Below are positions 1 to 6,517 of a stretch of 13,667 nt of DNA, one piece after another. The notes beneath the pieces were generated by a model. That model made no database searches and was not told the origin of the DNA. It saw only the letters and a list, made by a program, of their open reading frames with translations. The position numbers were made by a program, and so were the translations under genes. This DNA is from Calditrichia bacterium (GTDB taxonomy: Bacteria; Calditrichota; Calditrichia; RBG-13-44-9; J042): the NCBI GenBank assembly GCA_030430345.1, contig JAUIFT010000019.1, positions 1 to 13,667 on the forward strand, in the 5' to 3' direction. Numbering within the stretch: position 1 is the first letter of the stretch; every line of letters starts with the position of its first letter.

Positions 1-150
1 CAGCCAGCGCGGGGTGAATTCTGCCGAATCGTAATAGGGCAAACGTTCTACCCGGCTATCGCTTTCCGGATGGCTGTTTTCACCGCATGAAACCATCAAA
101 AGGATACTTAAGATCATGCCCAGAAATGTATTGAATTTATAGTTTTTCAT
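1..150 (-). CDS. SCO1/SenC-like lipoprotein, N-terminal part (partial)
   Basis: Reading from the ATG at 148-150 on the minus strand gives 50 residues before the window ends, so the gene continues to the left. Residues 1-22 form a lipoprotein signal peptide: basic start, hydrophobic core, lipobox LMVSC with Cys22 as the lipid anchor. The stretch RLPYYDSAEFTPRW just after the linker resembles the segment that precedes the thioredoxin-like fold in SCO-family lipoproteins of Bacteroidota, which assist copper insertion into cytochrome oxidase or act as thiol redox factors. The CxxxC and distal His that would prove SCO identity lie outside the window. The start overlaps the stop of the upstream YwqK-like gene by 14 nt, so translation is probably coupled. 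The call rests on a short conserved segment and on the neighbours; another thioredoxin-fold lipoprotein remains possible. Confidence 0.6.
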   Translation of the reverse strand, partial: MKNYKFNTFLGMILSILLMVSCGENSHPESDSRVERLPYYDSAEFTPRWL

Positions 151-742
151 CTTGCAGCTCGAAGCATAGGTTTGCGCGTTTCAAGCCAAAAATTCTTCCG
201 TTTTTGGCTTCATAATTATTGTAGAGCTTTCCATTCTTGCGCCAGGCTTTTTGCATGCCCAGCTCTTTGCCATGCTGGTAATTCATCTCTTTAAAGATCA
301 TCCCTTCTTTATACCACTGGGTAACCGTGCCATGCACTTTCCCGGCAAAAAAATTACCCTGGGAGCGGAGATTTCCGTTTTGCCACCAGCTGAGTGACGC
401 GCCGTGAAATTTCCCGTCGCGATATTCTGCTGAGAGCTTTGCCTGGCCATTACTGTACCACTGCTCCCGCAATCCGTGCTTTTTTCCCCGGTAGTAGGAA
501 ATCCGCTCCGCCAGTTGATTGTTGGGGTGCCATTTAAGCACATATCCGGAAAAGGGGGCGTCGTCATAATAGATCAGGCCTTCATTCGGGCGCAGTTCGA
601 CATCCGTAGCCAGTCGCTCAATTTGCGGGATGTTTATTCGCTCATCTGCCAATGCTGATTGCGCCGGAGCATCACTGCTTTCTTGACAACTGAGGCAAAG
701 CAGCGATAGCAGTATGATCAGAAATGTTTTATTGAATAACAT
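137..742 (-). CDS. YwqK-like MORN-repeat lipoprotein
   Basis: A 201-residue predicted lipoprotein. Residues 1-19 are a signal peptide ending in the lipobox LSC, with Cys19 as lipid anchor. From about residue 60 to 185 there are at least four degenerate repeats of about 23 residues with the pattern Y-x-x-G-K-x-H-G ... W-Y-x-N-G-Q/N, for example YYRGKKHGLREQWYSNG and EYRDGKFHGASLSWWQNG. This is the MORN_2 variant found in proteins annotated as YwqK-family antitoxins. Despite that name, nothing here shows a toxin partner; the export signal and company of a YHYH protein and an SCO-like protein argue for an envelope role. It overlaps both neighbours by 14 nt and is clearly in one transcription unit with them. 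The family assignment is firm, the function is not known. Confidence 0.8.
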   Translation of the reverse strand: MLFNKTFLIILLSLLCLSCQESSDAPAQSALADERINIPQIERLATDVELRPNEGLIYYDDAPFSGYVLKWHPNNQLAERISYYRGKKHGLREQWYSNGQAKLSAEYRDGKFHGASLSWWQNGNLRSQGNFFAGKVHGTVTQWYKEGMIFKEMNYQHGKELGMQKAWRKNGKLYNNYEAKNGRIFGLKRANLCFELQDEKL

Positions 743-1502
743 TGGGCGTACCTTGATAGTTACCGGGGAACAGGATGTAATACTGATTTAGATAGAGCTC
801 ATTCTGGATATGATAATGATACTCTGCGTCATCGGTATGCTGGGTGGTGCTGGAATGACCGCCGGACGCATCGAGGTCGGTGGGATAGGTGCCGGTGGAA
901 TTGCACTTTCTGCCATAGAGGAAGAAGCCATCGGCGATAATCCCGATAAGGTTCTCATCATCATCCGACCATGCTTTCGGCTCCAGGTGATAGTGATAGC
1001 TTTGCGGTCCGGTATGCGCCCCATTGTAGTCTAAAGAAACGGCGGCATTATCCAGCGGCACGTTCGGCCCTTCCTGGTCATTGTAGATCACCGACCCGCT
1101 GACCGCGATACCGATGGCGCCGAGTCCGGTTGTACTGGAATTGGAAGCCAGGTTGGGCGATGCCGGGACGATCAGGGTATACATCCCATTAAACTGGTCG
1201 ATGTCACCGGGAGCCATATCGGCATAAGTGGTGGCTATCGGCTCTATATCGAGGGGATGGCCAGCTGACCAATACGGCGAGGTGTGATTGGGTAAACCAT
1301 TGGTTTCAATGACGAAATTGGCACCATCGACATAAATGGTTGTGTTTCCGGCATCGAATTCTCCGAATGCTGAGTGCAGTTCTGCGCTCCCTTCATTACC
1401 ATCGGGATCGGTGCTGTCGCTGCTGCAGGAAAAAACACCCAGGAATATAAATAAGAAAATTCCGAAAATTTGTAATCTCATGATTGCACCCTTATGATTC
1501 AT
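729..1502 (-). CDS. YHYH-domain lipoprotein
   Basis: A 257-residue predicted lipoprotein. The signal peptide has a core of Ile, Phe and Leu and a lipobox GVFSC with Cys26 as anchor. Two YHYH signatures, at residues 169-172 (QSYHYHLEP) and 228-231 (AEYHYHIQNEL), define the YHYH domain, which is usually secreted and of unknown function; the His-rich motifs suggest metal binding, but that is inference. The segment IGIIADGFFLYGRKC between them is also typical of the family. The start at 1502 is preceded by AAGGAG with good spacing; an internal ATG at 1481 (MRLQ) also has a purine-rich site and would give a more conventional signal peptide, so the first seven residues are uncertain. It is the first gene of the three-gene unit with the YwqK-like and SCO-like genes, which it overlaps by 14 nt at its 3' end. 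Confidence 0.85.
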   Translation of the reverse strand: MNHKGAIMRLQIFGIFLFIFLGVFSCSSDSTDPDGNEGSAELHSAFGEFDAGNTTIYVDGANFVIETNGLPNHTSPYWSAGHPLDIEPIATTYADMAPGDIDQFNGMYTLIVPASPNLASNSSTTGLGAIGIAVSGSVIYNDQEGPNVPLDNAAVSLDYNGAHTGPQSYHYHLEPKAWSDDDENLIGIIADGFFLYGRKCNSTGTYPTDLDASGGHSSTTQHTDDAEYHYHIQNELYLNQYYILFPGNYQGTPNVIQ

Positions 1503-1705
1503 TTTGCTTTACTCCTTTTTCTGGAATTGTTTAAAAATTTTAAGACTGAATGTTCGATGATTGATCTCTGTTTGATACGATTATCTCGCCGGCCTTCAAT
1601 CATTTGGACGTCATCTGTTGAAAAACTTGCGGGAGCGCGGTAATTTTTTTTATTTGCGAATATGCCGCCCCTGTGGATCTCATTATCTTCAAAAATAAAT
1701 GAGCT

Positions 1706-1794
1706 GTCATCGCGATCCCGGATTACCGGGAGAAGCGATCTCTATGTTGGATGCATCTTGGAGATTGCTTCGTCGCTGCACTCCTCGCAATGAC
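1706..1794. repeat. REP/MITE-like palindromic interspersed repeat
   Basis: The element begins GTCATCGCGA and ends TCGCAATGAC, which are inverted copies with one mismatch. Inside, GAAGCGATCTC (1732-1742) pairs with GAGATTGCTTC (1761-1771), one wobble pair included, and CCCGG/CCGGG (1717-1721/1726-1730) forms a small hairpin on the left arm. The right half matches closely a repeat I recall as recurring between genes in many Bacteroidota and other genomes (GTCATTGCGAGG ... GAAGCAATCTC). It is non-coding, presumably folds into a long cruciform, and is probably present in many copies in this genome. Confidence 0.75.
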
Positions 1795-1808
1795 CAATAT
1801 TGGTCATT
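1789..1808. repeat. 20-bp perfect palindrome upstream of the NUDIX gene
   Basis: AATGACCAATATTGGTCATT reads identically on both strands. It begins inside the last bases of the adjacent repeat and ends about 41 nt before the NUDIX start codon. Ten-base-pair arms with no spacer are unlikely by chance in 13.7 kb. It could be a dimeric repressor's operator or part of the repeat's terminal structure. Confidence 0.6.
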
Positions 1809-1849
1809 TTAGACACCATCGAATACACAATAAACTGACGGGGACAAAT

Positions 1850-2280
1850 ATGAAATTTCACTACATCGCACGGGCGATTATTCAATTAGATGATAAATAC
1901 CTGCTGGTGCGCAGCATCGGGGATGAGAACACTTTTCCGCCCGGCGGGCACATGAATTAGGTGAAACAGCCCATCAGGCCATAAAGCGGGAATTGCTGGA
2001 AGAGTTCGGAAAAGAAGCGACCGTGCGCAATTTTGTCGGTGCGGTTGAGCGCCTTTGGCCGGAAGACCGCAAGGATAATCACGAAATCAATTTACTCTTT
2101 AACGTTGCTGTTGATGGAGTGGATACTAAAAAAGCGCCGGCCGCTTTGGAAGAGCATTTGGAACTGTTGTGGGCCTCGGCCGCAGCGTTGGATACGGTCA
2201 ATTTGCAGCCTTATCCGATAAGGCAATATCTGCAGGAAAAACATTCGCTCCGTGGGGCATTCTGGGGCTCTTCAATGTAG
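1850..2280 (+). pseudogene. NUDIX hydrolase, interrupted by a -1 frameshift
   Basis: The first frame (1850-1960) encodes MKFHYIARAIIQLDDKYLLV...FPPGGHMN and stops at TAG. A one-base shift near 1955-1957 continues with LGETAHQAIKRELLEEFGKE and runs to TAG at 2278-2280. Joined, the two parts give about 143 residues and restore a textbook Nudix box (G-x5-E-x7-RE-U-x-EE-x-G) whose Glu residues coordinate the metal that hydrolyses nucleoside diphosphates linked to another moiety; the exact substrate cannot be told. The site AATTAGG would be repaired by one extra T (AATTTAGG), so either a real deletion in a T run or a sequencing or assembly error explains it. The downstream part retains a normal NUDIX tail, so any inactivation is recent. 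The 20-bp palindrome lies just upstream. Confidence 0.8.
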
Positions 2281-2335
2281 GTTTCGCCCGGGAATATGGT
2301 GATATGTATATTTGGGAAAAGCACACAGCAAGCAC

Positions 2336-2365
2336 TTGACAGACGGGCAATCTATGAAGTATACT
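2336..2365 (+). promoter_or_regulatory. candidate sigma-70 promoter for the HD gene
   Basis: TTGACA at 2336-2341 is followed after 18 nt by TATACT at 2360-2365. Both hexamers are near consensus and the spacing is acceptable. Transcription would begin near 2372 and leave a leader of roughly 98 nt before the HD-domain gene. It sits just after the NUDIX pseudogene, so it would give the HD gene its own transcript. Confidence 0.4.
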
Positions 2366-2469
2366 TGAAGACAGCGAAGCGCATTGTCGATGTGAAAATC
2401 AGCGCTAAAATGATGCCATAGCACCCGGCTGAAAGTTATTCAACTTCAAACCTAATCAAGCAAGCCATT

Positions 2470-3024
2470 ATGGATAAACTGATTGCCTGCTTAAGCGAAC
2501 TGGAAAAGTTAAAAACCGTCGAACGTGGCTTAAATGTTGGCAATCGAAAAGAAAGCACCGCCGAACATTCGTGGAGTTGCCTGCTGATCGCGGATATTCT
2601 CATCGATTATATTGATGAGCCATTGGATCGCCTGAGCGTTTTCGAATTCCTGCTCTACCATGATCTCGTAGAAGTATATGCCGGCGATGCAAAATTCAAT
2701 AACCCGGAAGAATTACGTGTAAAGGAAGAAAAAGAGAAGGCTGCCAACAAAAAGATTCTTGCCATTATTCCCAATCCCGAACGGTATGAAAGCATTATCG
2801 AAAGATACGAAAGCCGGGAGTCCCGCGAAACGCAATTTGCGAAAGCGGTGGATTGCCTCGATACCTGCATCCGCAATTTAAACGATGATAAAAAGAACCC
2901 GGCGGATGGATTTACGGAAACATTAATCAGGGAAAAATATAACCCCCATGTTTCCCAATTCGAGTTTACCCAAAAGTTATTCGAAACGCTGATGAATAAA
3001 TTGAAGCAAGAAAACAAATTATAA
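2470..3024 (+). CDS. HD-domain phosphohydrolase (YfbR/HDDC2-like)
   Basis: A 184-residue cytoplasmic protein with the metal-binding pattern of HD-superfamily nucleotidases: His33 in STAEHSW, the His64-Asp65 doublet in LLYHDLVEVYAGD, and Asp128 in AKAVDCLD. The AEHSW and HDLxExxxGD contexts match the group that includes Escherichia coli YfbR 5'-deoxynucleotidase and eukaryotic HDDC2, and the length is usual for it. A role in removing phosphate from deoxynucleoside monophosphates is therefore likely but is family inference. The ATG at 2470 has no clear Shine-Dalgarno sequence, but the protein begins at a sensible place (MDKLIACLSELEKLKTVER, typical of the family). A GC-rich hairpin lies directly after the stop. 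Its neighbour is a NUDIX remnant, so both genes point to nucleotide housekeeping. Confidence 0.8.
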   Translation: MDKLIACLSELEKLKTVERGLNVGNRKESTAEHSWSCLLIADILIDYIDEPLDRLSVFEFLLYHDLVEVYAGDAKFNNPEELRVKEEKEKAANKKILAIIPNPERYESIIERYESRESRETQFAKAVDCLDTCIRNLNDDKKNPADGFTETLIREKYNPHVSQFEFTQKLFETLMNKLKQENKL

Positions 3025-3040
3025 TAATTACCATTCCTAA

Positions 3041-3061
3041 CCCGGGGCAAAAAGCCCCGGG
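3041..3061 (+). terminator. GC-rich hairpin between the HD and MOSC genes
   Basis: CCCGGGGC and GCCCCGGG are perfect 8-bp complements separated by AAAAA. It is a strong stem 17 nt after the HD stop codon. There is no T tract after it, so it may be a weak or Rho-aided terminator, a 3'-end stabiliser, or a structure in the leader of the MOSC gene, whose ribosome site begins about 12 nt later. Confidence 0.5.
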
Positions 3062-3084
3062 TGGCTATCCACAAGGGGGAGAAA

Positions 3085-3876
3085 ATGAGTAATATCGGCA
3101 CCATCGAAAGTTTATGGCGCTACCCGGTAAAAAGTATGCGCGGGGAATCGCTGAACGAAGTGTTCCTGGGGTTTTCCGGCGTTTTCGGCGACCGCTGTTT
3201 CGCCTTTAAAAATTCGGCATCGCGGAAAGGGTTTCCCTATCTCAGTGCGACGGCGCAGGGAAACATGCTCCGTTACCAACCGAAATTCCGTCATCCGGAA
3301 AAAGCCGTGAAACCACCGAACCTGCTGGAAGCAATGAATATTCCACCGGGCGTTAATCCGGCCAATGCGAACCCGGAGGATCTGCATCTGGATGTTGTTA
3401 CGCCATTCGGGGAACTGCTGGCTCTGGATGATCCGCGCCTGGCAGAACAGTTGTCGGAAGGATTACGCGGTGAAAATCGTCTCACCCTCGTTCGCTCCGA
3501 CCGCGCTTTAACCGATTGCCGCCCGATTTCATTAATTAGCTCACAGACGATCGGGCAGATCGAAACGGAAATGGCAATGCCGATTGATCCGCGGCGCTTT
3601 CGTGCGAACATCTATTTCGATCTGACCAGCAGCGGTGGATTCGCTGAAGATGAATTTGTTGGCCGGAAACTGCGCATCGGGGAGAAGGCAGAGATCATGG
3701 TGCTGGAACGGGACCCGCGTTGTAAAATGATCTCCCTGGATCCGGAAACCGGCGCGCACAATCCAGATATCCTCCGCCAGGTAGCGCAGGCGCATGAAAA
3801 CTTTGCCGGCCTTTATTCTGCGGTGCTCGTTGAAGGTGTAGTGTCGACCGGAGATGAAATAAAAATAGCAGATTAA
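3085..3876 (+). CDS. MOSC-domain protein with N-terminal MOSC_N barrel
   Basis: A 263-residue cytoplasmic protein. The first part (IGTIESLWRYPVKSMRGESL, then GVFGDRCFAF) is the MOSC_N beta-barrel of YcbX/mARC-like proteins; the second part (about residues 130-260) is the MOSC domain, including PRRFRANI, and RDPRCKMISLDPETG with Cys213 at the position of the conserved Cys that binds the molybdenum cofactor or its sulfur. Such proteins reduce N-hydroxylated compounds or carry sulfur to the cofactor; the substrate here is unknown. I chose the ATG at 3085 because AAGGGGGAG lies just ahead of it; a GTG at 3061 is in frame but overlaps the upstream hairpin. The gene is probably transcribed with, or read through from, the HD gene. 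No molybdopterin synthesis genes are visible nearby. Confidence 0.85.
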   Translation: MSNIGTIESLWRYPVKSMRGESLNEVFLGFSGVFGDRCFAFKNSASRKGFPYLSATAQGNMLRYQPKFRHPEKAVKPPNLLEAMNIPPGVNPANANPEDLHLDVVTPFGELLALDDPRLAEQLSEGLRGENRLTLVRSDRALTDCRPISLISSQTIGQIETEMAMPIDPRRFRANIYFDLTSSGGFAEDEFVGRKLRIGEKAEIMVLERDPRCKMISLDPETGAHNPDILRQVAQAHENFAGLYSAVLVEGVVSTGDEIKIAD

Positions 3877-3884
3877 CGGCCGGG

Positions 3885-3951
3885 GTGTATTCTTAAGCCC
3901 TTCAAAACGATTCGCAATTAGCGAAAAATATAGAGCTGCTCAAGAATACAC
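3885..3951. repeat. nested inverted repeat after the MOSC gene
   Basis: GTGTATTCTT (3885-3894) and AAGAATACAC (3942-3951) are perfect 10-bp complements enclosing a second small hairpin, TTCGC-AATTA-GCGAA (3911-3925). It lies between convergent genes and could fold as a cruciform or serve as a 3'-end structure. There is no T tract, so it is not a classical terminator. Confidence 0.45.
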
Positions 3952-3985
3952 ATGAAGGCCTGTATAGGTAGCTTCGCTGTAGGTA

Positions 3986-4009
3986 AATTCCCTTTTCGGG
4001 GAGTTATTT
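3986..4009 (+). terminator. possible terminator for the MOSC unit
   Basis: AATTCCC (3986-3992) pairs with GGGAGTT (3999-4005), with one G-U pair, across a short loop and is followed by ATTTTAAT. It would stop plus-strand transcription from the MOSC gene before it runs into the convergent dehydrogenase gene. It overlaps that gene's stop codon (4004-4006), and on the minus strand the stem has a mismatch, so it acts mainly in one direction if at all. Confidence 0.35.
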
Positions 4010-5692
4010 TAATAATATCATTTTGCGCGTAAGGGTCTCATTGCCGGAGCGGAGGCGATAGAAATAAAGGCCGCTGGATGCGGCAATGTTGTTACGATCT
4101 CTGCCGTCCCAGGAAGCACTATAGTTCCCTGCGCTACGCCGGTCATTTACCAGGGTTTTAAGCAAACGGCCGCTGATGTCAAGAATGTCCAGACGAACGT
4201 CTGCAGCCTGCCGTAACGAATATTCAAATGTGGTATTCGGATTAAAAGGGTTGGGGAAGTTCTGGCTGAGAGAAATATTTGTTGGCAGAAAATTTTCAGC
4301 AGGATCGATGTTCGTTGCCGGAGCTGCAGTCAGGCGCCATATTTTCGCATTCTGCTTGGAAAGCACATATAATTCATTCTGTGCATCTACACCAAAGCGT
4401 AAATCCGCACGACTGCTGGAAAGAAGCCCCAAGAAGGTTACTTCATTGCTATTGCGGGTGAGAGTCAGTTCTTTAATGATTGTCTGCTGCCCCAGTTGAA
4501 GGCTGTCCGCCGGAATATGAAAAATGCGCCCGTTAACAACATCGCCAAAGAGATATTGCCCATATAGTTCGGGAATCAGGTTGCCCCGGTAAACAAAGCC
4601 ACCGGCAATCGCGAAGCCCTCGTCATGATCGTACTGTGCTACCGGGTAAGTAAATCCCAGTGCGGTGTCGTTCGCAGGGAGCGGATAAACGACCGTACTT
4701 TGATTGTAGTTATAGAGAAAAGTGCCTTCACGAACATTCCATCCATAGTTCGCACCGGCAATACCAATATTAACCTCTTCAATGTTTTTTTTACCGATTT
4801 CACCAATAAGCATTTTACCATCACCGCCGCTATCCCAGCTCATTCTGTGCGGATTACGAAATCCCCATGCCCAGATTTCCGGCAATGTATCAGGTTGGGC
4901 AATGGCATAGGGATTATCGGAAGGAATGCCATACTGCCCGTTACGGCCATCGGTTGCTAAAGGATCGATACGTATGATGGTGCCAAGGAAAGAGCGAAGG
5001 TCATGGGTATTTCCGGGATACCCCCGCCAGGTTGTACCACCGTCCCCGATACAAAGATAGAGCATACCATAATCCGCGTGGCCGCTGCTGACATTCGGAT
5101 TGAAAGAGAGATCCTGAAAACCGTGAATATTGCTCGGTGTGTCCAAGCGAAGCATTTCCCGGCTGGTGCCGGAAAATAGATCTGCAGCGGGATCGCTGGC
5201 GGTCCATTCGGAGAGCACCCATTGTAAATCGATCTGCGACGGGGTAACCAGTAGATTAACATCCGGCGAACCGGCCCCGGCACCTTCGGAATGGGTCGTA
5301 TAGAGTTTACCATTAGTGGCAAATTCCGGATGAAAAGCAAACATCCCGAAACCGCTGCCCAGCCCCGGTGAATCATTAAAATTACTTCGCTCTGCCGCCA
5401 GATCGAGGTATGTGGATACCACGCCATTTTTGATCAGGTAAAGCTTGCCGCGTAAATCATTGACAAACAAGCGGCCGGAACCATCCCCGGCAGGTTTCAT
5501 AATGTTAATGCGGGCGAGTGGGGCAGAGCTGCTGCTGGAAGGCATCTGTATAAAATCTTCAAGATTTACAGAAAGGCCGGATTTGGCGATTGGGGTTGTC
5601 AGTGGATTAACCAGTTGCCCAAATAATGGAAACGAAACAAGGATAAATAGAGATGCAATTATCCGAAGTTGGGAATTGTAAAAAAAGTTCAT
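4004..5692 (-). CDS. secreted PQQ-type sugar dehydrogenase (GSDH-like) with C-terminal sorting domain
   Basis: A 562-residue exported protein. Residues 1-25 are a signal peptide (cut probably after LFG). About residues 45-440 form a six-bladed beta-propeller of the glucose/sorbosone dehydrogenase family: GKLYLIKNG, GMFAFHPEFATNGKLYTTHSEG, LYLCIGDGG, GTIIRIDP, AWGFRNPHRMSWD, IGEIGKKNIEEVN and GANYGWNVREG are family landmarks; members oxidise aldose sugars with PQQ and calcium outside the cytoplasm. Residues 468-562 are a FlgD-like fold of the sorting type (NFPNPFNPNT, DISGRLLKTLV, SWDGRD, SGLYFYRL, RKMILLK), which in the FCB group directs proteins through the type IX system to the surface or medium. 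The gene stands alone and faces convergent and divergent neighbours. Substrate and true PQQ dependence cannot be shown; HHIP-like binding proteins share the fold. Confidence 0.85.
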   Translation of the reverse strand: MNFFYNSQLRIIASLFILVSFPLFGQLVNPLTTPIAKSGLSVNLEDFIQMPSSSSSAPLARINIMKPAGDGSGRLFVNDLRGKLYLIKNGVVSTYLDLAAERSNFNDSPGLGSGFGMFAFHPEFATNGKLYTTHSEGAGAGSPDVNLLVTPSQIDLQWVLSEWTASDPAADLFSGTSREMLRLDTPSNIHGFQDLSFNPNVSSGHADYGMLYLCIGDGGTTWRGYPGNTHDLRSFLGTIIRIDPLATDGRNGQYGIPSDNPYAIAQPDTLPEIWAWGFRNPHRMSWDSGGDGKMLIGEIGKKNIEEVNIGIAGANYGWNVREGTFLYNYNQSTVVYPLPANDTALGFTYPVAQYDHDEGFAIAGGFVYRGNLIPELYGQYLFGDVVNGRIFHIPADSLQLGQQTIIKELTLTRNSNEVTFLGLLSSSRADLRFGVDAQNELYVLSKQNAKIWRLTAAPATNIDPAENFLPTNISLSQNFPNPFNPNTTFEYSLRQAADVRLDILDISGRLLKTLVNDRRSAGNYSASWDGRDRNNIAASSGLYFYRLRSGNETLTRKMILLK

Positions 5693-6016
5693 AGAAAGCC
5701 TTCAGCTAAATTTTTGTGGCGGATTTCAATGCGGTAATTCTTTATTCTGTAATTGATGATATTTGTGTTGTAACTCATCTTATAAATTTTTTGTCTACCA
5801 TCCAATAAAATTATTCAATCCGGAGTACATCATCATTAAATTGCGAGGAAAATCGGGCGCGTCCATTTCATCCTGCAATTGTGCACGTTTGTAGCCCGGT
5901 GGCCAGTTTTTGCATCAATAGTTGTAAGCCTGAGAAAAGTTTGAGGTGAAAGAAGGGCAACCGGTTTTTCATCTCGGGATTAAGAAGAGAATATAGCATG
6001 ATAAGGAAGACACAGG
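5693..6016. other. intergenic region between divergent genes
   Basis: This 324-nt gap separates the leftward dehydrogenase gene from the rightward Rof-like gene and should contain both promoters. The left half is AT-rich. I see no convincing -35/-10 pair, inverted repeat, or small gene. The last 15 nt contain AAGGA at a good distance from the Rof start. Confidence 0.6.
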
Positions 6017-6289
6017 ATGAGTGATTACAAACCAATACCATGCAGTCTGCATGATATCCTCGAAGATCGCATTGTGCGCCGCGTTGACTGCGCCGTGGTA
6101 TTTCAGAAGGAAAATGAAGCGGAAGCACAGTCTTATAACGGTCGCTTGATGAATGTCTTCAGCCAGGGCGGGGCGGAATTTTTAATGCTGGCGCAGGGAA
6201 AGTTGATACGACTGGACTATATACTAAAACTGGATGACATAGATTTTTCCGGGGGCAGGGATAATAATTCGTCTGCTTGCCGTTCATAA
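6017..6289 (+). CDS. rof: Rof-like Rho-binding antiterminator
   Basis: A 90-residue cytoplasmic protein. Its start, YKPIPCSLHDILEDRIVRR, carries the Y-x-P-I-x-C-x-x-[HY]-D-x-L-E signature of Rof (YaeO). The rest, GRLMNVFSQGGAEFLMLAQGKLIRLDYILKLDDIDF, follows the Sm-like five-strand barrel of that family, including the IRLD-x-I motif near the end. Rof binds the primary RNA site of the transcription terminator Rho and blocks loading, thereby easing Rho-dependent termination. Length is as expected (about 85 residues). The last 12 residues (GGRDNNSSACRS) are an unstructured tail. AAGGA lies 9 nt ahead of the ATG. The gene stands alone. The family is best known from Gammaproteobacteria, so its presence beside a type IX-sorted protein may reflect transfer. 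Confidence 0.8.
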   Translation: MSDYKPIPCSLHDILEDRIVRRVDCAVVFQKENEAEAQSYNGRLMNVFSQGGAEFLMLAQGKLIRLDYILKLDDIDFSGGRDNNSSACRS

Positions 6290-6517
6290 TTCAAGCATCT
6301 GGTAAGTTCTGGAAAATTTTCTTTGAAAAAAGGCTGAGACGATTGAAGGGCAAATTGGCAAAACGTCATGGCCGTTTGTCAATGCTAATTTGTCTGGCGA
6401 ATCACTCTTCGGCAAGTACATCCTGAGTTTATTGAAGGGCTCAGGATGATAGTTGCAATCATGCAGAGCTTCTCGAAGCATGTAAAGAAAACAGATCAAA
6501 TTTCAATTGGCAAATTA
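6290..6517. other. convergent intergenic region
   Basis: This 228-nt space lies between the ends of the Rof-like and beta-helix genes. It holds the REP-like element at 6419-6482. Between 6350 and 6405, GCAAATTGGCAAAACG and CGTTTGTCAATGCTAATTTG are imperfect complements that could make a further stem. No gene is supported here. Confidence 0.5.
6419..6482. repeat. REP-like palindromic element
   Basis: Two hairpins in tandem. CATCCTGAG (6419-6427) and CTCAGGATG (6440-6448) are perfect 9-bp complements around a 12-nt loop that includes TTGAAGGG. CATGC (6460-6464) and GCATG (6478-6482) enclose GCTTC-TC-GAAGC. The wording (CCTGAG, GAAGGGCTCAGGATGA, CTTCTCGAAGC) resembles short interspersed repeats that I recall from many genomes, here between convergent genes. 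It is non-coding and may also help end transcription. Confidence 0.6.

Larger units (their letters stand above)
1503..1849. other. intergenic region with repeat and palindrome
   Basis: This 347-nt gap lies between the divergent YHYH and NUDIX genes, so it must carry promoters in both directions, but I see no confident -35/-10 pair. Its left part (1503-1700) is AT-rich and featureless apart from the AAGGAG site serving the YHYH gene. The right part holds a REP/MITE-like repeat at 1706-1794 and a 20-bp palindrome at 1789-1808. A 69-codon open frame starting inside the repeat is only a read-through artefact that enters the NUDIX gene. Confidence 0.7.

Noticed and set aside
137..742. YwqK-like gene as half of a toxin-antitoxin pair
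   Set aside because: It has a lipoprotein signal and no toxin-like neighbour; the antitoxin label comes only from the family name.
2655..3104. 149-codon minus-strand frame over the HD gene
   Set aside because: It overlaps a gene with clear HD motifs and has no ribosome site or recognisable domain.
4957..5427. 156-codon frame in another minus-strand frame of the dehydrogenase gene
   Set aside because: It is an out-of-frame reading of the propeller; the true frame has all family motifs and a sorting domain.
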